The position numbers and the translations under genes are program-made. Positions 24,601-36,984 of a DNA stretch of 64,000 nt are shown here, piece by piece (the first letter of the stretch is position 1; each line of letters begins with the position of its first letter). The DNA comes from Antedon mediterranea (Eukaryota; Echinodermata; Crinoidea; Comatulida; Antedonidae). The stretch is from contig NC_092676.1 of the NCBI RefSeq assembly GCF_964355755.1, forward strand, positions 10,274,288-10,338,287, written 5' to 3'. The notes below the pieces were generated by a model that saw nothing but the letters and a program-made list of their open reading frames with translations, had not been told where the DNA came from and ran no database searches.

Positions 24601-24899
24601 ACCACATGACAATAACATAATTTACAGAGTATAGTGTAGTAGGTTTGCATTCAACATAAATATTTGTATTGTAATTCATCTAAATCCTCTGCAACATACA
24701 TATATATATATTTGTAATTCAACATTTTGTTTTAAATAATTAAATTATAGTTTGAGTATGACAATGTCGGTAGGTACACTACCGGTGTCATCTTTTTATC
24801 CACTTCACTCTCAGTTTGAAGTCACAAAGACAAAGAACTCTGCATCATCAACGATTCCTGAAAGTGTCAGAAAAAATAATAAATGTCTGGTTGTATATA
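21667..24899. other. AT-rich stretch without a recognised gene; small foldbacks
   Basis: Upstream flank of the PGBD-like gene, so any promoter for it would be here. I see no convincing TATA/Inr pair. Foldback arms CAGTAGGGTGTTGCAGTA (near 22,115) and TACTGCAAACACCCTACTG (near 22,256), and an outer pair ATTACCCGCCCATT (near 21,966) / AATGGGTGGGTAAT (near 22,378), suggest a decayed nested miniature element. The ORFs of 62-83 aa have no motifs. A short block GGGATGCAGCTCCGACTATTC (23,987) recurs at 27,548. Confidence 0.4.
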
Positions 24900-27053
24900 C
24901 AGGCCCGCATGCAGCATTTATAATGGGGGGGGGGGGGGTGCGAGCGAAGCGAGCAACAATGGCTGGGGGCCGGCAAGGGCCCCGGTCAGGGTCCAGGGGC
25001 CGAAGGCCCTGGAAAAATTGGCGTTATTTGACGTTCTAAAGACTGATGTAAGACTCTCTGTTGTGGCTTGGGCTAGTTGAACGATGAACACCAGAACTTA
25101 ACGCTTTCATGATGAGGCCAACTCAGCAGGGGTGGCGCCAGGATCTTCCCGACGCGGGGGGTACATTCCCCGACGAGGGGGCTATGCGAGCGAAGCGAGC
25201 ATCACTAGGCTGAGGGCCAGGGGCCGCCAAGGGCTCCCGGTAGGGGTCCAGGGGGCGAAGCCCCCGGAAGCAACGCGTTCTAGCGTCATTTGAGGTCTTT
25301 TTAATCAGATTTAGGGTAGCCATTTTTTCCATTTTTTATAATGCATAAATAAAATACTGCGTGCAAAAAAACGATGCGCGATGACTGTTTCAATCCATAT
25401 TTTTCAATTTAAAAAATAAAAGTTCAAAGAAAATTTAGAAAAATAGAGTTGGAGGTCCCGGAAATTGGACTTATTATACCTCAAAACATGAAAAAAAATA
25501 TATAAGTCCCTATCATGGGTTGTGACTGAGCTAAGAAATGTTTGAAAAATAGAGATGTTAGGTCCCGGAAAATGTACTTCTTGTTCTTCGAAATATGACC
25601 AGCTTTATTGTTGGGGCTGAGCTAAGATTAATGTTTAAAACTAGAGCTGCAGGTCTTCAAAAAATTGCATTTTATACTTTGGAAACATCAGGCCTAGAGG
25701 CTTAAAAAACGCAAGCGTAGACCTTTTTCAGTCGGGGAAAAAAGTTTATTCCTCCCAGGTGTATGCATGGGTACCATCTGGACTTCCGAGTGGTGAGAAA
25801 TTCATGACATACAGGATATTGAAAATGTAATAACTATAGCTATAATGTTGGCTAAGCGAAAATGGCATGTTTTTTTGTTTAGTAATGGATGAAAAATTTA
25901 TTTTAGATGCCCCACGGTACAGAAGGTTACTTGTAAATTAAAAAATTGGTGAACAAACGAACAATTAACATAATTCGTTTTTGCTGTAGTGTAGCGTACG
26001 TCGACGCAGTACACGACGTAACCGTCGGTAAACTTCGCCTGGAAAATAACACATTACACATTTTGGTCCCTGGATGAAACTTGATATCACGCGCCTCGAC
26101 CCAACGTTGAACGATTCGTACAAAGGGATACCGCCAGACAAGTGCGTACCTAGCTATTGTTTAGTAGTATGTTAGATCGCTGGCAATAATGAATGCATAT
26201 AAAGTGCATAATATCACTCTGACGTACTCTCACGGTCAATGAAACGTCGCGGTTTTCTAGGCGCTGAAGCTAGCTACGAAGTGAACGCGAACGCTTTTTA
26301 CTGTATATTATATTCCCCGACAAAAAGTACACGTGTTCCCTTCGGTAACCGTCGGTAAACTTCGTCTGGAAAATAACTACATTACACATTTTGGTCCCTG
26401 GATGAAACTTGATATCACGCGTCTCGACCCAACGTTGAACGATTCGTACAAAGGGATACCGCCAGACAAGTGCGTACCTAGCTAATGTTTAGTAGTAAGT
26501 TAGATCGCTGGCAATAATGAATGCATAAAAGTGCATATTAGCCCTCTGACGTACTCTCACGGTCAATGGAATGTCGTGGTTTTCTAGGCGCTGAAGCTAT
26601 ATGAAGTGAACGCGAACGGGGCTAGGCTCCCCGACGACGCTGTCTGAGTTGGCCTTCCCTTGTTTAGGCGCCGTATTCGATAGTGTCTGTATTTCCAGAC
26701 ACGTCTTTACCGCCGGTTAAGTTGTCTGTATTTCTCCAGCAAACACTTTACCGCGTACATGAAGCGCTAAGCTATTGCTTGTCGTCACATGATCGACTGC
26801 GCATGTTTTACATCGAGTTTGTAGTCCGTTCAGATTCCGTAATTTAATTACCGGTATTTTTTCATTTTATATTAGCATATTTTTGTTTGTATACCATTGA
26901 TAATGTAAATTTTGTATATATATAATGATATTGTCTTTAGTTAAACAAGACGAGAAAAAATACCAACCGAGGAAATAGTGGACCTTTTGGGACTTGGGGG
27001 GGGTGCGTCTGCACCCAACGCACCCCCCCCCCCCCCCCCTGGATACGGGCCTG
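24900..27053. mobile_element. hAT-like G-rich element with internal duplications
   Basis: Ends CAGGCCCGCATGC.. and (inverted) CAGGCCCGTATCCAGGGGG. The flanks GTATATA and ATATATA are nearly identical but too AT-rich to prove a duplication. CAGGCCCGTA-type tips followed by a G run are typical of hAT. Inside are two blocks with GCGAGCGAAGCGAGCA (24,939; 25,186), a nested inverted pair GAGGCCAACTCAG (25,112) / CTGAGTTGGCC (26,645), and a ~275-bp duplication with a 327-bp period (26,019 and 26,346; ACCGTCGGTAAACTTCG). No transposase. Confidence 0.6.
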
Positions 27054-28346
27054 ATATATAATTATGACATAAAAGTAAGGCAAATGGAAGCTGTATTTTA
27101 TTAATTAAATTACAGTATTTACTAGTATTATTATTTATATAATCTAGGCCTACTAGTAGCCTAGCTAGGCATCAGTCTATTGAGCCTAATAAATCAAATA
27201 ATAAATGAAAAATAAAATAATAATATTAATACTGATTGAAAAAAAGTATTTTTTTGGGGGGATCAGATCACCAGGCTAGGCCGGCCAGGACCAATGATAC
27301 TCGTAATCAGTACAACTTAACGACTATCGGATCAGCATCAACACAGTACAACACACATCTCGCTATCGCCTATATTGACACACGTGTCTCGCGTTGCCGA
27401 AACCACGCTCACAGCTAGAAAATTTACCTACCTTTCGAGGCCTGAGAATACACCAACAAATTTTGAACAGGATAGAAATATATCATACTCGATTAAACTA
27501 ATATTATTCTTGATAAAACAATTGATTATAATTTTTTTAATTTGTTGGGATGCACCTCCGACTATTCAGAAAATGGACAACAAAACAGTAGTCAAATCGT
27601 ACCATATTTATAAATTTCACGAGTCCCGACTTCAGTCGCCGAATGTATTGTATTAGCTTCGGTTTCTTTGAAGGAAACCGATTGGTTATTCAATTATACT
27701 TATTAGGAAATGCTTTTACCATAATAGGTAATGTTGGGCGGTTCTTAAATATTCATGAGAGCTTAAAATAAAACAGCACTTATTTGCTAGGCGACGAAAA
27801 ATCGTGGTTTCAGTTTTCAACGATAGGTGGCGCTTCAAAATCGTCAATGCGGAAGTAAGTCGATTTTACACGATTTAACGGTCAAAACGCGAAGTGGCTT
27901 TCCCACTGTTAAAGGAATATACTTTTTCATTTCATTTCATTATTTATTTGGTCTATTTGAGTACGGTATATACATAACAAAAAAACTGAAATTGGGGAGA
28001 CCAGGGTCAACCTAAGTGAACTTAATCACTGTAACTAAGCTGGTTGACCCAACCCCAAAGTCAGTTTCCACATAAAAGACAAAGACAAAATAAAGTTACA
28101 GCGAAACAAAATGAATATGAACTTTTCTAATGAAGGCTGATCGGCTTTCTAGGACTGCAGCATCTGTCAACAGTCTTGGAAGCTGGTCCCAGACACACCT
28201 GATTGCTAATAGAATGGAAAAAAGCTCAGGTACAGGCATGAATTTTAAATAAAAATAATGATGAAAAAACATGAATTTCCCTTAATATGGTCAAATACAA
28301 CATTTGGCAAAATTCTGCCATAAAAACCAGGAAGACTTTTTTTCAG
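27054..28346. other. No recognised gene
   Basis: AT-rich sequence. The ORFs of 60-93 aa (27,236-27,656; 27,827-28,015) have no motifs. Confidence 0.4.
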
Positions 28347-28348
28347 TA

Positions 28349-28988
28349 CCGTACTGACGCGGGTATAAGCCCACCCCCCTTGAACATAAAATCACGTCAA
28401 GTTTGGGGGGTGGGCTTATACCCGAGGATCCAAAAATCCAGATCATCAAAAACAGCACATGTACACTGTGTATTCCACCATGCGAGCGAGCGCCCTCACG
28501 TGTACGACGTTGCCTCTAAATACACGAGGTGTAGTGTCGGAAATTAAGCTTATAGGCTAGGGCCTAGTTCGTGTAATTTATCGTAGAATATCTTATTTTA
28601 AACATCAATTGAACAAGAATTTATCAAGCAGAATGCTTTAAAAGCAAGTATACAATGTTTGTTAAATAGAAATGTACCAAAGAAATTTAATAAGCTTGTT
28701 TATGGCAGCCGATACCAAATAGTGGTTTTCCGTTTTGGCGACTTGTAGCGTCGTGTCTGAAGCGATCTTCGACCGCAATGGAGTGTAAACAAAACAGGAC
28801 CGCTAGGCCTCATATGGCCTAACGTCGGTGCATGGACGTCGCCAAATACAAAATAATGTATTACGACACTGTAGATCTTCGAATTAATGGGTGGGCTTAT
28901 ACCCGAGTGCCTCATTTCTCATGAAAATTAGTCAAAAGTCGGGGGTGGGCTTATACCCGAGTATGGGCTTATACCCGCGTCAGTACGG
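28349..28988. mobile_element. TA-flanked element, CCGTACTGACGCGGGTATAAG ends
   Basis: Inverted ends CCGTACTGACGCGGGTATAA.. and ..TTATACCCGCGTCAGTACGG with TA outside both (28,347-28,348; 28,989-28,990). GGGTGGGCTTATACCCGAG recurs several times inside. TA targeting fits Tc1/mariner-type insertion. There is no transposase. Terminus layout resembles 29,274-29,486, 37,222-38,083 and 47,511-47,593. Confidence 0.75.
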
Positions 28989-29273
28989 TAGTTATGTAGT
29001 TTAACCTAATGTAATAACATGTCTGGTGACTCCCTAATAAAAGGTGAAAAAAGATGGTGGATATACGGTGGATAATTTTTGCTATAGCATGAAAATAAAA
29101 ATCTGAAGTTGAATAAAAATACCAGAAATGTAAAATTCAAGTTATAAAACGTCATAACAGATAAATATTCAAATTTGCTTAACTAATTAACGCTTTCATT
29201 TAAAACTGAAGTGTCACTGATTTGTGGTATGCAAGAGTAAATTTGAGTGGTTAGAGGTAAAACTTGTATTGTA

Positions 29274-29486
29274 CCGTATATTTTGGTGTATAAGTCGCAC
29301 TTTTGACACGCAAATTTGACCTCTAAATTAAGGGTGCGTCTTATACACCGAACATAAATGCCTCACCACACAGATTGTACATATCGTCACCTCGTTTGCT
29401 AGACCTGAGTAGGCTAGGCCTAGCTACAGTATACTAACGTAACGGCAACCTGCTTCTGCCTAGTTTTTATACACCGAAATATACGG
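29274..29486 (-). mobile_element. Short TA-flanked element, internal-deletion copy of 37,222-38,083
   Basis: Ends CCGTATATTTTGGTGTATAA and TTATACACCGAAATATACGG, flanked by TA. Its 213 bp match, in inverted orientation, the right end of the 37,222-38,083 element, including CACTTTTGACACGCAAATTTG and CGTAACGGCAACCTGCTTCT. Confidence 0.8.
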
Positions 29487-30408
29487 TAAGCGTCATTCAC
29501 TAAACCTGTACCTTGAGCTGTCGTAATGAACAAAAGATCAGTGTCGTGCGAGGTGGCTTCCATAATCTTTTCCTAGTCCAGGCCTATGGAGTTGTACGCC
29601 GCGTACAATACAAAAGCATCACTCTGTAGGTCTCAACAGGCTGTAGTGTAATGTAGCCTTAGTATTTGTGACATCTGGCAAAGAATTCACATATTAGTAA
29701 TGGATGTCTTCCAGCTCGATATTTGTGCCAAAATAGATTTTTTACCTAATTTTGTTATTCTTGAGATGCTGAATCCAAAAAAGTTAGGTGCCATTTTTTT
29801 CACCACTCCTTCAGCCGACGTTCTACACTAAAGTTGGTCATCCATGATATCATTGGAAAGGGAATGTAATACTGATCATTTTATTCCATTACACCCATAT
29901 CAATAAACGCATAGTTACATAGTTATTGTGCAATAAAACAAATCACGTGACCATCAATAAAGGTCAACATGCAATTTCACCAAGTACCTGTTTTGTATCA
30001 TTGGAATAGCTTTTTTTTATTCTGAATGTTTCTTTCTACTTTGTCATAATTGTCTATTTATATGTTTTATTACATATATCTTAATACTATTTAAGTATGA
30101 TACAGTAATTGGAAAATTATGACAAAAAAACTAAGGAAAATCGAATAGATATTAGTAAAACTGTATTTAGATGAAAAAAGCTATCCTATGATACCAAACA
30201 GTAAAGTATTTGAGAAAATTAAATGTTGACCTTTTGACCTTTATTGGTCACTTGACTTGTTTATTGTTATTTATAACTATGTAACTACTGTAAAACCTGG
30301 AAAAGAGGTCTTTTTTTAGTGCTCTTGGGTGGGCTTCTTTTTGAGATGGGCTTCTTTTCGAGAGTACTTTTGCAAACTGTAGAGGGGCCTTCTTTTAGAA
30401 TATACCAA

Positions 30409-30633
30409 TTAAAAAACAATATAAAAAGCAAAATAACAGTCCCATGATTCACTGTCAAATACAATCATTTCGTTATCATCGTCGTCATCATCCACAATGG
30501 AATATTCAAGAGTGTCGTCTGTCGATGATGGCATCTCCACACTCAATTCACCAGGGACAAAAAGTAGTGAGCCCTCTATCGGCAGCGAATCGTTTTTGCA
30601 CACGAGACAGCGTTGACAATTACCCGGAAGCAA
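30409..30633 (-). pseudogene. Acidic ORF fragment, possible transposase tail
   Basis: 74 codons with CQRCLVCKND then VDDDDDDNEMIVFDSES. Acidic C-terminal tails occur in pogo/Tigger transposases, and the position at the 3' end of the element in the right orientation fits. No diagnostic domain, so this is inference only. Confidence 0.3.
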
Positions 30634-32829
30634 CTTTGTTTTGAAAAGTAAATCTTAGGTTTTTGCAAACTGGCCAATTGGAACTTTTGGTTTTATTTAC
30701 TAATGAATAATTCATGAAAACCTTTGACGAGGCATCTACGAACCACGTGATATTGTTTTTTAATCGACGAACCCATTATATTTGTGTGAAACAAGGGTGA
30801 ATTACACCGATGTTTTTTAAACAATTTTAGGCTATTCGAATGTTAAAATTTTGTCTAATTTGTTGAGGCTGTAATAAAACAACGCAATTTTTTGAGAAGG
30901 TGGGTTTTATAGTTTCTGAATATTTGATTTTTCAATAGTAGTTAATAAAAAAATCTCGTTGGGGTTATTTTTTATTTTTTTTTAATGGCTGCTTAAACAT
31001 GTGCCTTCTTGGGTATTTCACTATTGAAAATGGAACACATGGTTGTAGCTAAAATCATTTTTTACGCCATAAGATAAAAAATGTGATTTTGTAAATTAAT
31101 AAGGGCAACATATAATATATAGGAAAGCTGTTTTAAATCATAAAACTCTACAAAGCCTCTTTGTTTTATTTATAAATCAATATAGTCTAGGCCTAGTAAT
31201 ACAGTAGGAGAGCCAGGCTTTAGCCTATAATAGTGGGGTAGTGCGTGCATTATTGGCGCGTGTTCATTGTCAGGCGCGCGTTGTTTATAGGCCTAAGAAA
31301 ATAAGAATAAATATACACATATAATTAAATAATGATTATTATTAATTGAATGTTTTGTTTTTTTTACAGACCCCAGAGGATTGTTCTACATACTTCAATA
31401 CAAATAGCATTAAAGCAACAACAATTTCTTATGAGTCATATTAATTTACCTCTGGCATATAATGTCAAAAAGCACTATTAATACTGTAATTATTGATATT
31501 TATAGATGTATTGCCAAAGAGACATTTATTTTTTAAAAACTTTAACTTATCCTAATTTACTTATTTAAAGGTTCAAGTGGCGGTTGGTTGTTGTGCAGTA
31601 GTTTAATAAAGTTTAAATGTACATTTCAAATCGGCAAATAAATAATGGTAATAGGCCTACTACTACAGTAATAGTAAATCTTTTGAAGATTAGGCTTAGT
31701 ACAAAAAATGTTAGCTAAGTTCATGTAGAAAACTTGTTGTCTGATTTTTAAGGTGCAATTTGTGATAATATTAAAAGTTAAAATGTTAATTGGTGTGTAT
31801 TTGTATTTCATTTATTGCTCCATTATTATAATAAAAAGCAGGGAACCGTGAAATTTCATTTTAGCTCCGATAAAAAGTAAACATTTTCAGCATATACTTA
31901 AATCAATCATATGTTAGTGAAAGGTGACATTAACAGATTTATTATGAGATTACTAGTAAGCCTACTAGCTTTAGCTCTATTCATAAAAATATGACATTAT
32001 ATACTGTGTACATTAATTAATTAGCCTAGGCCTAACTAATTGACTGATTTTTCAGTATTTTACCAAGTCAGCCGTTCAGGCATGCAAACAGTCCCCACTT
32101 CACACTAATCTTCATAATTATAAGAAAAATGAAAGTTGAGCACTTTATTTTAAAATTTATATGCCCATATTATAAGATTCTGCATCATCCACTTAACAAG
32201 AACTAGAATTGAGAGCACAGTGATGGAGCGCATTTTCCGTCGTTCTCGTCGCCTAAGGAAACGAGTATTCCAGCCTTGCCGCGTATTCCTAGGCCTACGC
32301 GCACCGCACTTTCGCTCAAAATACACTATCTTCAACTCCTTATAGAATTTGTTTGAAAAATAACCCCAAGCTTATATTTGGAAATCTTTGAAAATGCATA
32401 TAAGACTATATTATAGCGTTTTCAGAATTTCATTTAAAAATTGCAAATTAATGTTAGCTATTTTAACAAATTAGTTAGTTTTCACTTTTTTGTTTTCGCC
32501 GTATGACTCGCTTTGTTTACGTTTACACTTGGCTTAGACGTTTATCTTAGAATTCAAATAAATTAATCCATAATCAACTAAAATTGCTATTGTTGTGGTT
32601 TTTGTTTAATATAAATGTTCTTTATTAACAGAAATAAATCAAACAACAATATAATTTAATATAAACCCGTTAAAAAGGAAATTTAGACAGCCTATAAAAC
32701 ACGGACGTCAGAACTCGCGTCGCTCGAAATGCTCGTTAACTTTCTATTTATAGCCAATCGAAAAAGGCTCCGGCTAACTTAAACAATGAAAACGGCTCTC
32801 GGAACACTTAATGTCCCATTTTCGCTGTT

Positions 32830-33075
32830 TGACGTGGATGTGTCTCATATCCAACCAACCCTTCGACGTTTACTTCTTTGTTTTCAGAACCATTAAGGGC
32901 TACATTTCTGAACTCGCACGCCAACGAACGAACAGTTCTTTGAATGTATTGCAGCAATTGCGTCCTTTTTCTTTTTCCACTCTCGCACCAGCTTACAATC
33001 AATACTAAATTCTTTTTGCAGTCTTTGCAACACAATTGCCATTAGTGCTATGCCACTGCAAAACATTAAGCTTAT
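32830..33075 (-). pseudogene. Pogo/Jerky-type HTH fragment
   Basis: Read on the - strand: ALMAIVLQRLQKEFSIDCKL, then VREWKKKKDAIAA, with frame changes afterwards. The phrase V-R-x-W-K/R-K-x-K-D after a helical stretch is typical of the N-terminal DNA-binding HTH of pogo/CENP-B-like transposases. Stops and a frameshift near 32,950 make it non-functional. Confidence 0.5.
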
Positions 33076-34176
33076 AGTCTCGAGTATACGTCACTTTCCT
33101 CGACTTTACCATTTTGCAAAAGCAAAGAAAAATAGCAAATACACACACAACGTGTTGTTTACTGTCACGTTTGACAAATTACGCAGTGCAGGCACGTCAC
33201 TATGCGCTTGCGTATGAAAATGGCTACACCGAGTCCTATCCACAAAGTGGCAATTGTTTCATCTAGAATTAAAGGACACCATGGTTTTCAGTACAATTAC
33301 AAAATAAACGAAGAAATGATATGTTAACTGGAACCCGAAAACAAGAAAAGTCTAGCCAGAAATGCAATCAAGGTATGTTCGTTGAATGGTGCAGATGTTG
33401 GACATGTTCTCAGATAATAGCTCTGTTGATGAAAGATAGGACAGTAGTGCAGCTTAAAGCCAAAATAACTGGAATGGAACGAACGGCCCCAGAAGGAAAA
33501 TGGATACTGTTTTTAGGAGGTGTGGAAATTCCCTGCCGATTTTACATATTTGCCAACGAAACAGACAAGAAAAAGATACAAGATTTATTTATTTATTTAT
33601 TTATTTTATTGCTCTATAAACGACTCCGATAAGTACAACCTTACTTTTACTCATTTTGATTTCAGTCCATAGTAAATTCCACATCTTTATTTTCAAGATG
33701 GTCCAATCGTCTCGATTTAAACTTAAACATAATTCCGCCTCCCCTTCTACCATCGTTTCTGTCTTTCCTATGTATGGTGAAACCAGGACAGTATAATTCT
33801 GAGTCTGAAACAAATGAATTGAGCCATGTTTCAGAGAAACAAATGAAGGGCCTGTTTCTGCTGCATAAAAAATAACCGGTTAAAATCGGTGTGAATAAAT
33901 TAAAATCGGTGTGAATAAATGAACTCCATTTTCTTGGCAGCAGAAACAGGAAAAATTTGTGGTAACCGGTTAAAAGGCAGCGCAAAATCACCGGTTAAAA
34001 ACACCAATTTAAATCGGTGTTAGAACGCCGTTTAGCTGGTTATCGCTGAGCAATTCTTAGCTGCAACACGAAATAACGGTTATTTGATTGACAGTTGTGA
34101 CCCCGGTTCAGATACCGTCGCGTACGATGTGTGTTTTCCTCGTGGTTTTGACAGTCGAACAATGAAGTGAACATGT

Positions 34177-34467
34177 ATGTGGATGAATGAAATCACAAGA
34201 TATGTTATTCAGTTGTGGGGGGAAGAGAAAGTACGGGGAAGGATGGCAGGCAATAGAAAAGATTCACAGATATATAAGAGCATTTTTGCGAAAGTAAAAG
34301 AGGAATTCGGGGTGGAGTTCTGGGGGAGAACGGAGACTACCGAAGCTAAAAAATTTGAGGCGTTAATACACACTCGCGAAGGGTATGGTCCTATAAACAC
34401 CAAAACGGAAACAAAAGGGACTCGGAATTTTGCAAATACCTACCAAACGAGAATAGATAATGGTTAA
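34177..34467 (+). CDS. Myb/SANT-like DNA-binding protein fragment
   Basis: 96 codons: EITRYVIQLWGEEKVRG, NRKDSQIYKSIFAKVKEEFG. The spacing of the tryptophan helix and the DSQIY(K)xI helix is that of Myb/SANT-like (MSANTD, Myb_DNA-bind_4) domains, which Harbinger elements commonly encode beside the transposase. The third helix is degenerate and the ORF runs into the internal foldback at 34,404, so it is partial or broken. Its place inside a Harbinger-like element supports the call. Confidence 0.6.
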   Translation: MWMNEITRYVIQLWGEEKVRGRMAGNRKDSQIYKSIFAKVKEEFGVEFWGRTETTEAKKFEALIHTREGYGPINTKTETKGTRNFANTYQTRIDNG

Positions 34468-34975
34468 TTAATTATGAAAACCCAGATTTTATAGCAAAAA
34501 TCATCCGAATTTATGTTATAAATGATGAATTTAGTAACAAAAACTGAATCCAAACGAGCATATTTATGGCACGCCCTTAGTGCCTTTAATAGGAGAACAA
34601 TGAACAATCTTACTTTGATTGTTTTACATAATATAATTTTTTAGAAAAACATCACATCGACCGAAAACAGAGCCTTTGATAATATATTAAATATGATTTT
34701 ACTAAGCATAGAAATGTGTTATTATTTATGTTAGTACATAAATATACGAAATATGTTCAATACTCATTATTCTATTAAAGGCACTATGTGCGTGCGATAT
34801 TCTATGACTTTGATACTCTCGTTTGATTTAAGTTTTTTGTGGCTAAACTCATCGTTTTTAACATAAATTTGGACGATTTTTGCTATAAAAGTTGGGTTTT
34901 CATAATTAATTAAACAATTATCTACTCTCGTTTGGTAGGTATTGCAACATTCTGAGTCTCGTTTTTCTTTCCGTT
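34404..34975. repeat. ~210-bp inverted-repeat arms
   Basis: 34,404-34,612 and 34,765-34,975 are inverted copies sharing ACCTACCAAACGAGA, TTAATTAATTATGAAAACCC and TAGTGCCTTTAATAG, with a ~150-bp spacer. Confidence 0.75.
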
Positions 34976-36984
34976 TGGTGTTTTGTAGGACCGCGCTCGC
35001 GAAAGACAACAGTCGTTCACGTGGAAAGGGCCGTATGTCATCGCATTTGTTGAGGAATTAGACTAGATAAAAATTATCCTAGGCGATCGGGCACTGCACG
35101 ACCCTCCCCATGTTATTGAAGGCGCCATGAGAATTAATTTTATTAGCGATGGTAAGTAGGCTTTACAAAAAACAAACTTGTAGAACTGGACACAACATTT
35201 TTTTATTTTAACATGTTTAAGATGTTCGGCGATATACACACGTGTGTACTGACGACGTCGATGTGTAAACAAACAGCCAACTTCCTACTTCCGTCTGAGT
35301 GTATTGCATTTTGGGTAATGATGACGTTTTGCTCGACGACCACCCATAAATTTAACCGGTTATTTCGGAGCACAAATTGAGTAGAAACGCGGTCTTGTTA
35401 TTGTTATCTATTTTAAAATAACCGGTTAAATTGCGTTATGCAGCAGAAACAGACCCTAAGTCAAATGAATTATTTAAAAGATGACCTTGCAATTCAGAGT
35501 TGTATACATCTAATTTATTTTTTATGCTTCTAATGTTCTGATAGTAGAGCTTAGGAGTGTTGTTGTTATTGTTTTGATTTTGATGACTGGACGTGGTAGA
35601 GCGTGTGGAATTCAAAACATGTTGGCCGATCGTTGGTCCGGAATTGACTTCGATGTCGCCACACTTGATAAGCGTAGGTTGAAAGTTGAGACACAAGATC
35701 TAGCTGAAAAGTATAGAACTCTGGCACCACTGTATTTGAGATGAGTAGTACCATTGTTCCTACAGCGTCTACAATCGAGTAGGCCGGCAATTTCAGGCTG
35801 AATGCCCAGCCATTGTTCATAACAAAGGTGGACATCGGTATTAATTGCTGTGTGCAGGTGTGTAGAGCAATGCACAGTGAGGCCTAGCAAGTTGTGAATG
35901 ATTAGAGGTAAATAATCGTCAAACTGCATAAACTTGCATCCGTTGATACATTGCACAGTGTTTATATTTGCTTCAGGATGATGTGCTGGTTTTTAAGATG
36001 TAATTATATCTTAAATGGCATATAATAAAACACAGAGAACGTAATGAGAACGACGTGTACTGGCCATAGCGGATTTATTTCTTGATAAGATGCAATCAAA
36101 GCACCATTTGGACGACAATAAACTGTAAAATAAATGTATGATAAACACGATCATACATATTAATTATTATTATCAGTCTGCATCACAAACATGTTTGTAT
36201 TGTTTATTTTTGTTCCTTTGACATTCAGTTAATAAACCTACATTCTTAATACAGTATAGTAGTCTATCCCATACTATCTTGAAAAGAAGCCCAGGGGGCT
36301 TTTGCAAACTGTACTAGAGGAAGGCTTCTTTTCTAGGTTTAAGCCCATGGGCTTCTTTTCGAGGTTTTACTGTATGCATTTTTTTATATAGATGTAATGG
36401 GATACAATGATTTCCCTATCTGATGATACCAAGGATGACAAAGTTTAGTATGGAATGAAGGAGTGGTCGAAAAAAATGGCACCTAACTTTTTTGAATTCA
36501 GCCAATAAAATCTATTTTGGCACAAATATCAAGCTGGAGCTAGTTTTCCTTACATATGTGACTGTACTATATTTATATAATTATAAAAAGCAATTATGGT
36601 TTATTAAAACAGACATTTTGGGTATACCAAAAGATTTATGGTGTCAAGATTTATGGTGTTAAAGTACTTGGAGTACTTAAAAGTAATTGACCAATCAAAA
36701 TCAAGATAGGAAAATTATGAACCATTCAACATAAACTATTAACAGCTAATAGAAGCCTGGAATAATATTTTAACAAAGAGATGAGTCTTCTTTCAACAAA
36801 AGAAGATTCATTTATATCTAAATTGTTATTCATAGTTCTAGTGTACACTTTTACCTGTGTAATGGAGTACCACAGTACCACAGCTCCAATCTAATTAAAT
36901 ATTCAAGGACTTATACCACACCTCATAAACATTGGTCAGAGGTAGGTAATCAAGGTCACTGGCTATCATGTATCAAGTATAAAT

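Larger units (their letters stand above)
33848..35456. mobile_element. Harbinger-like element inserted in the LINE
   Basis: Ends GGGCCTGTTTCTGCTGCATA and (inverted) GGGTCTGTTTCTGCTGCATA. Flanks are GAA on the left and TAA on the right, a one-mismatch 3-bp duplication of a TTA-type site. Inside are AACCGGTTA motifs in both arms and a duplicated TTAAAATCGGTGTGAATAAA (33,881; 33,900). It carries a Myb/SANT-like ORF and an internal foldback. The same termini mark 18,247-19,078. Confidence 0.82.
33585..35700 (-). pseudogene. CR1/L2-like LINE ORF2 start (endonuclease), split by a Harbinger-like element
   Basis: The upstream piece (35,700-35,457) encodes KCGDIEVNSGP and YYQNIRSIKNKLD, the usual start of CR1/L2 ORF2 and its AP endonuclease. 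The downstream piece (33,847-33,600) continues ICFSETWLNSFV, then RKDRNDGRRGGGIMF and VVLIGVVYR, all endonuclease landmarks. The break falls between NSFDL and ICFSETW. A frameshift lies near 33,665. The LINE stops after the endonuclease at an (AAAT)n run (33,585-33,604), so it is truncated 3' of the domain. The ORF at 35,612-35,956 upstream is degenerate. Confidence 0.85.
30288..36372 (-). mobile_element. Pogo/Tigger-like 6.1-kb element, TSD TA
   Basis: Ends CTGTAAAACCTGGAAAAGA and (inverted) CAGTAAAACCTCGAAAAGAA, flanked by TA (30,286-30,287; 36,373-36,374). GGGCTTCTTTT motifs repeat at both ends. CAGTA..AACCTCG tips with TA duplication are typical of pogo/Tigger. On the - strand inside are an HTH-like fragment (32,830-33,075) and an acidic ORF (30,409-30,633), which could be the two ends of its transposase. 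A LINE and further elements were added later. From 30,640 to 32,800 I see only AT-rich sequence. Confidence 0.7.
29711..36537. mobile_element. Foldback element split by a Tigger-like element
   Basis: The left part (29,711-30,287) and right part (36,373-36,537) are arms of one palindromic element. CCAGCTCGATATTTGTGCC, AAAAAAGTTAGGTGCCATTT and CACTCCTTC read inward on the left and reversed on the right. The sequence ATAGTTACATAGTTAT plus AATAAAGGTCAAC is inverted within the left part (29,908-29,970 against 30,215-30,287). The left arm reads AACGCATAGTTACAT, and the right arm has the same words cut at TA by the insertion. Element length without the insert is about 0.74 kb. Confidence 0.75.

Noticed and set aside
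32808-33008. ORFs on both strands near 32.8-33.0 kb as a separate host gene
   Set aside because: The only protein-like signal is the - strand HTH fragment, better explained as part of the surrounding Tigger-like element.
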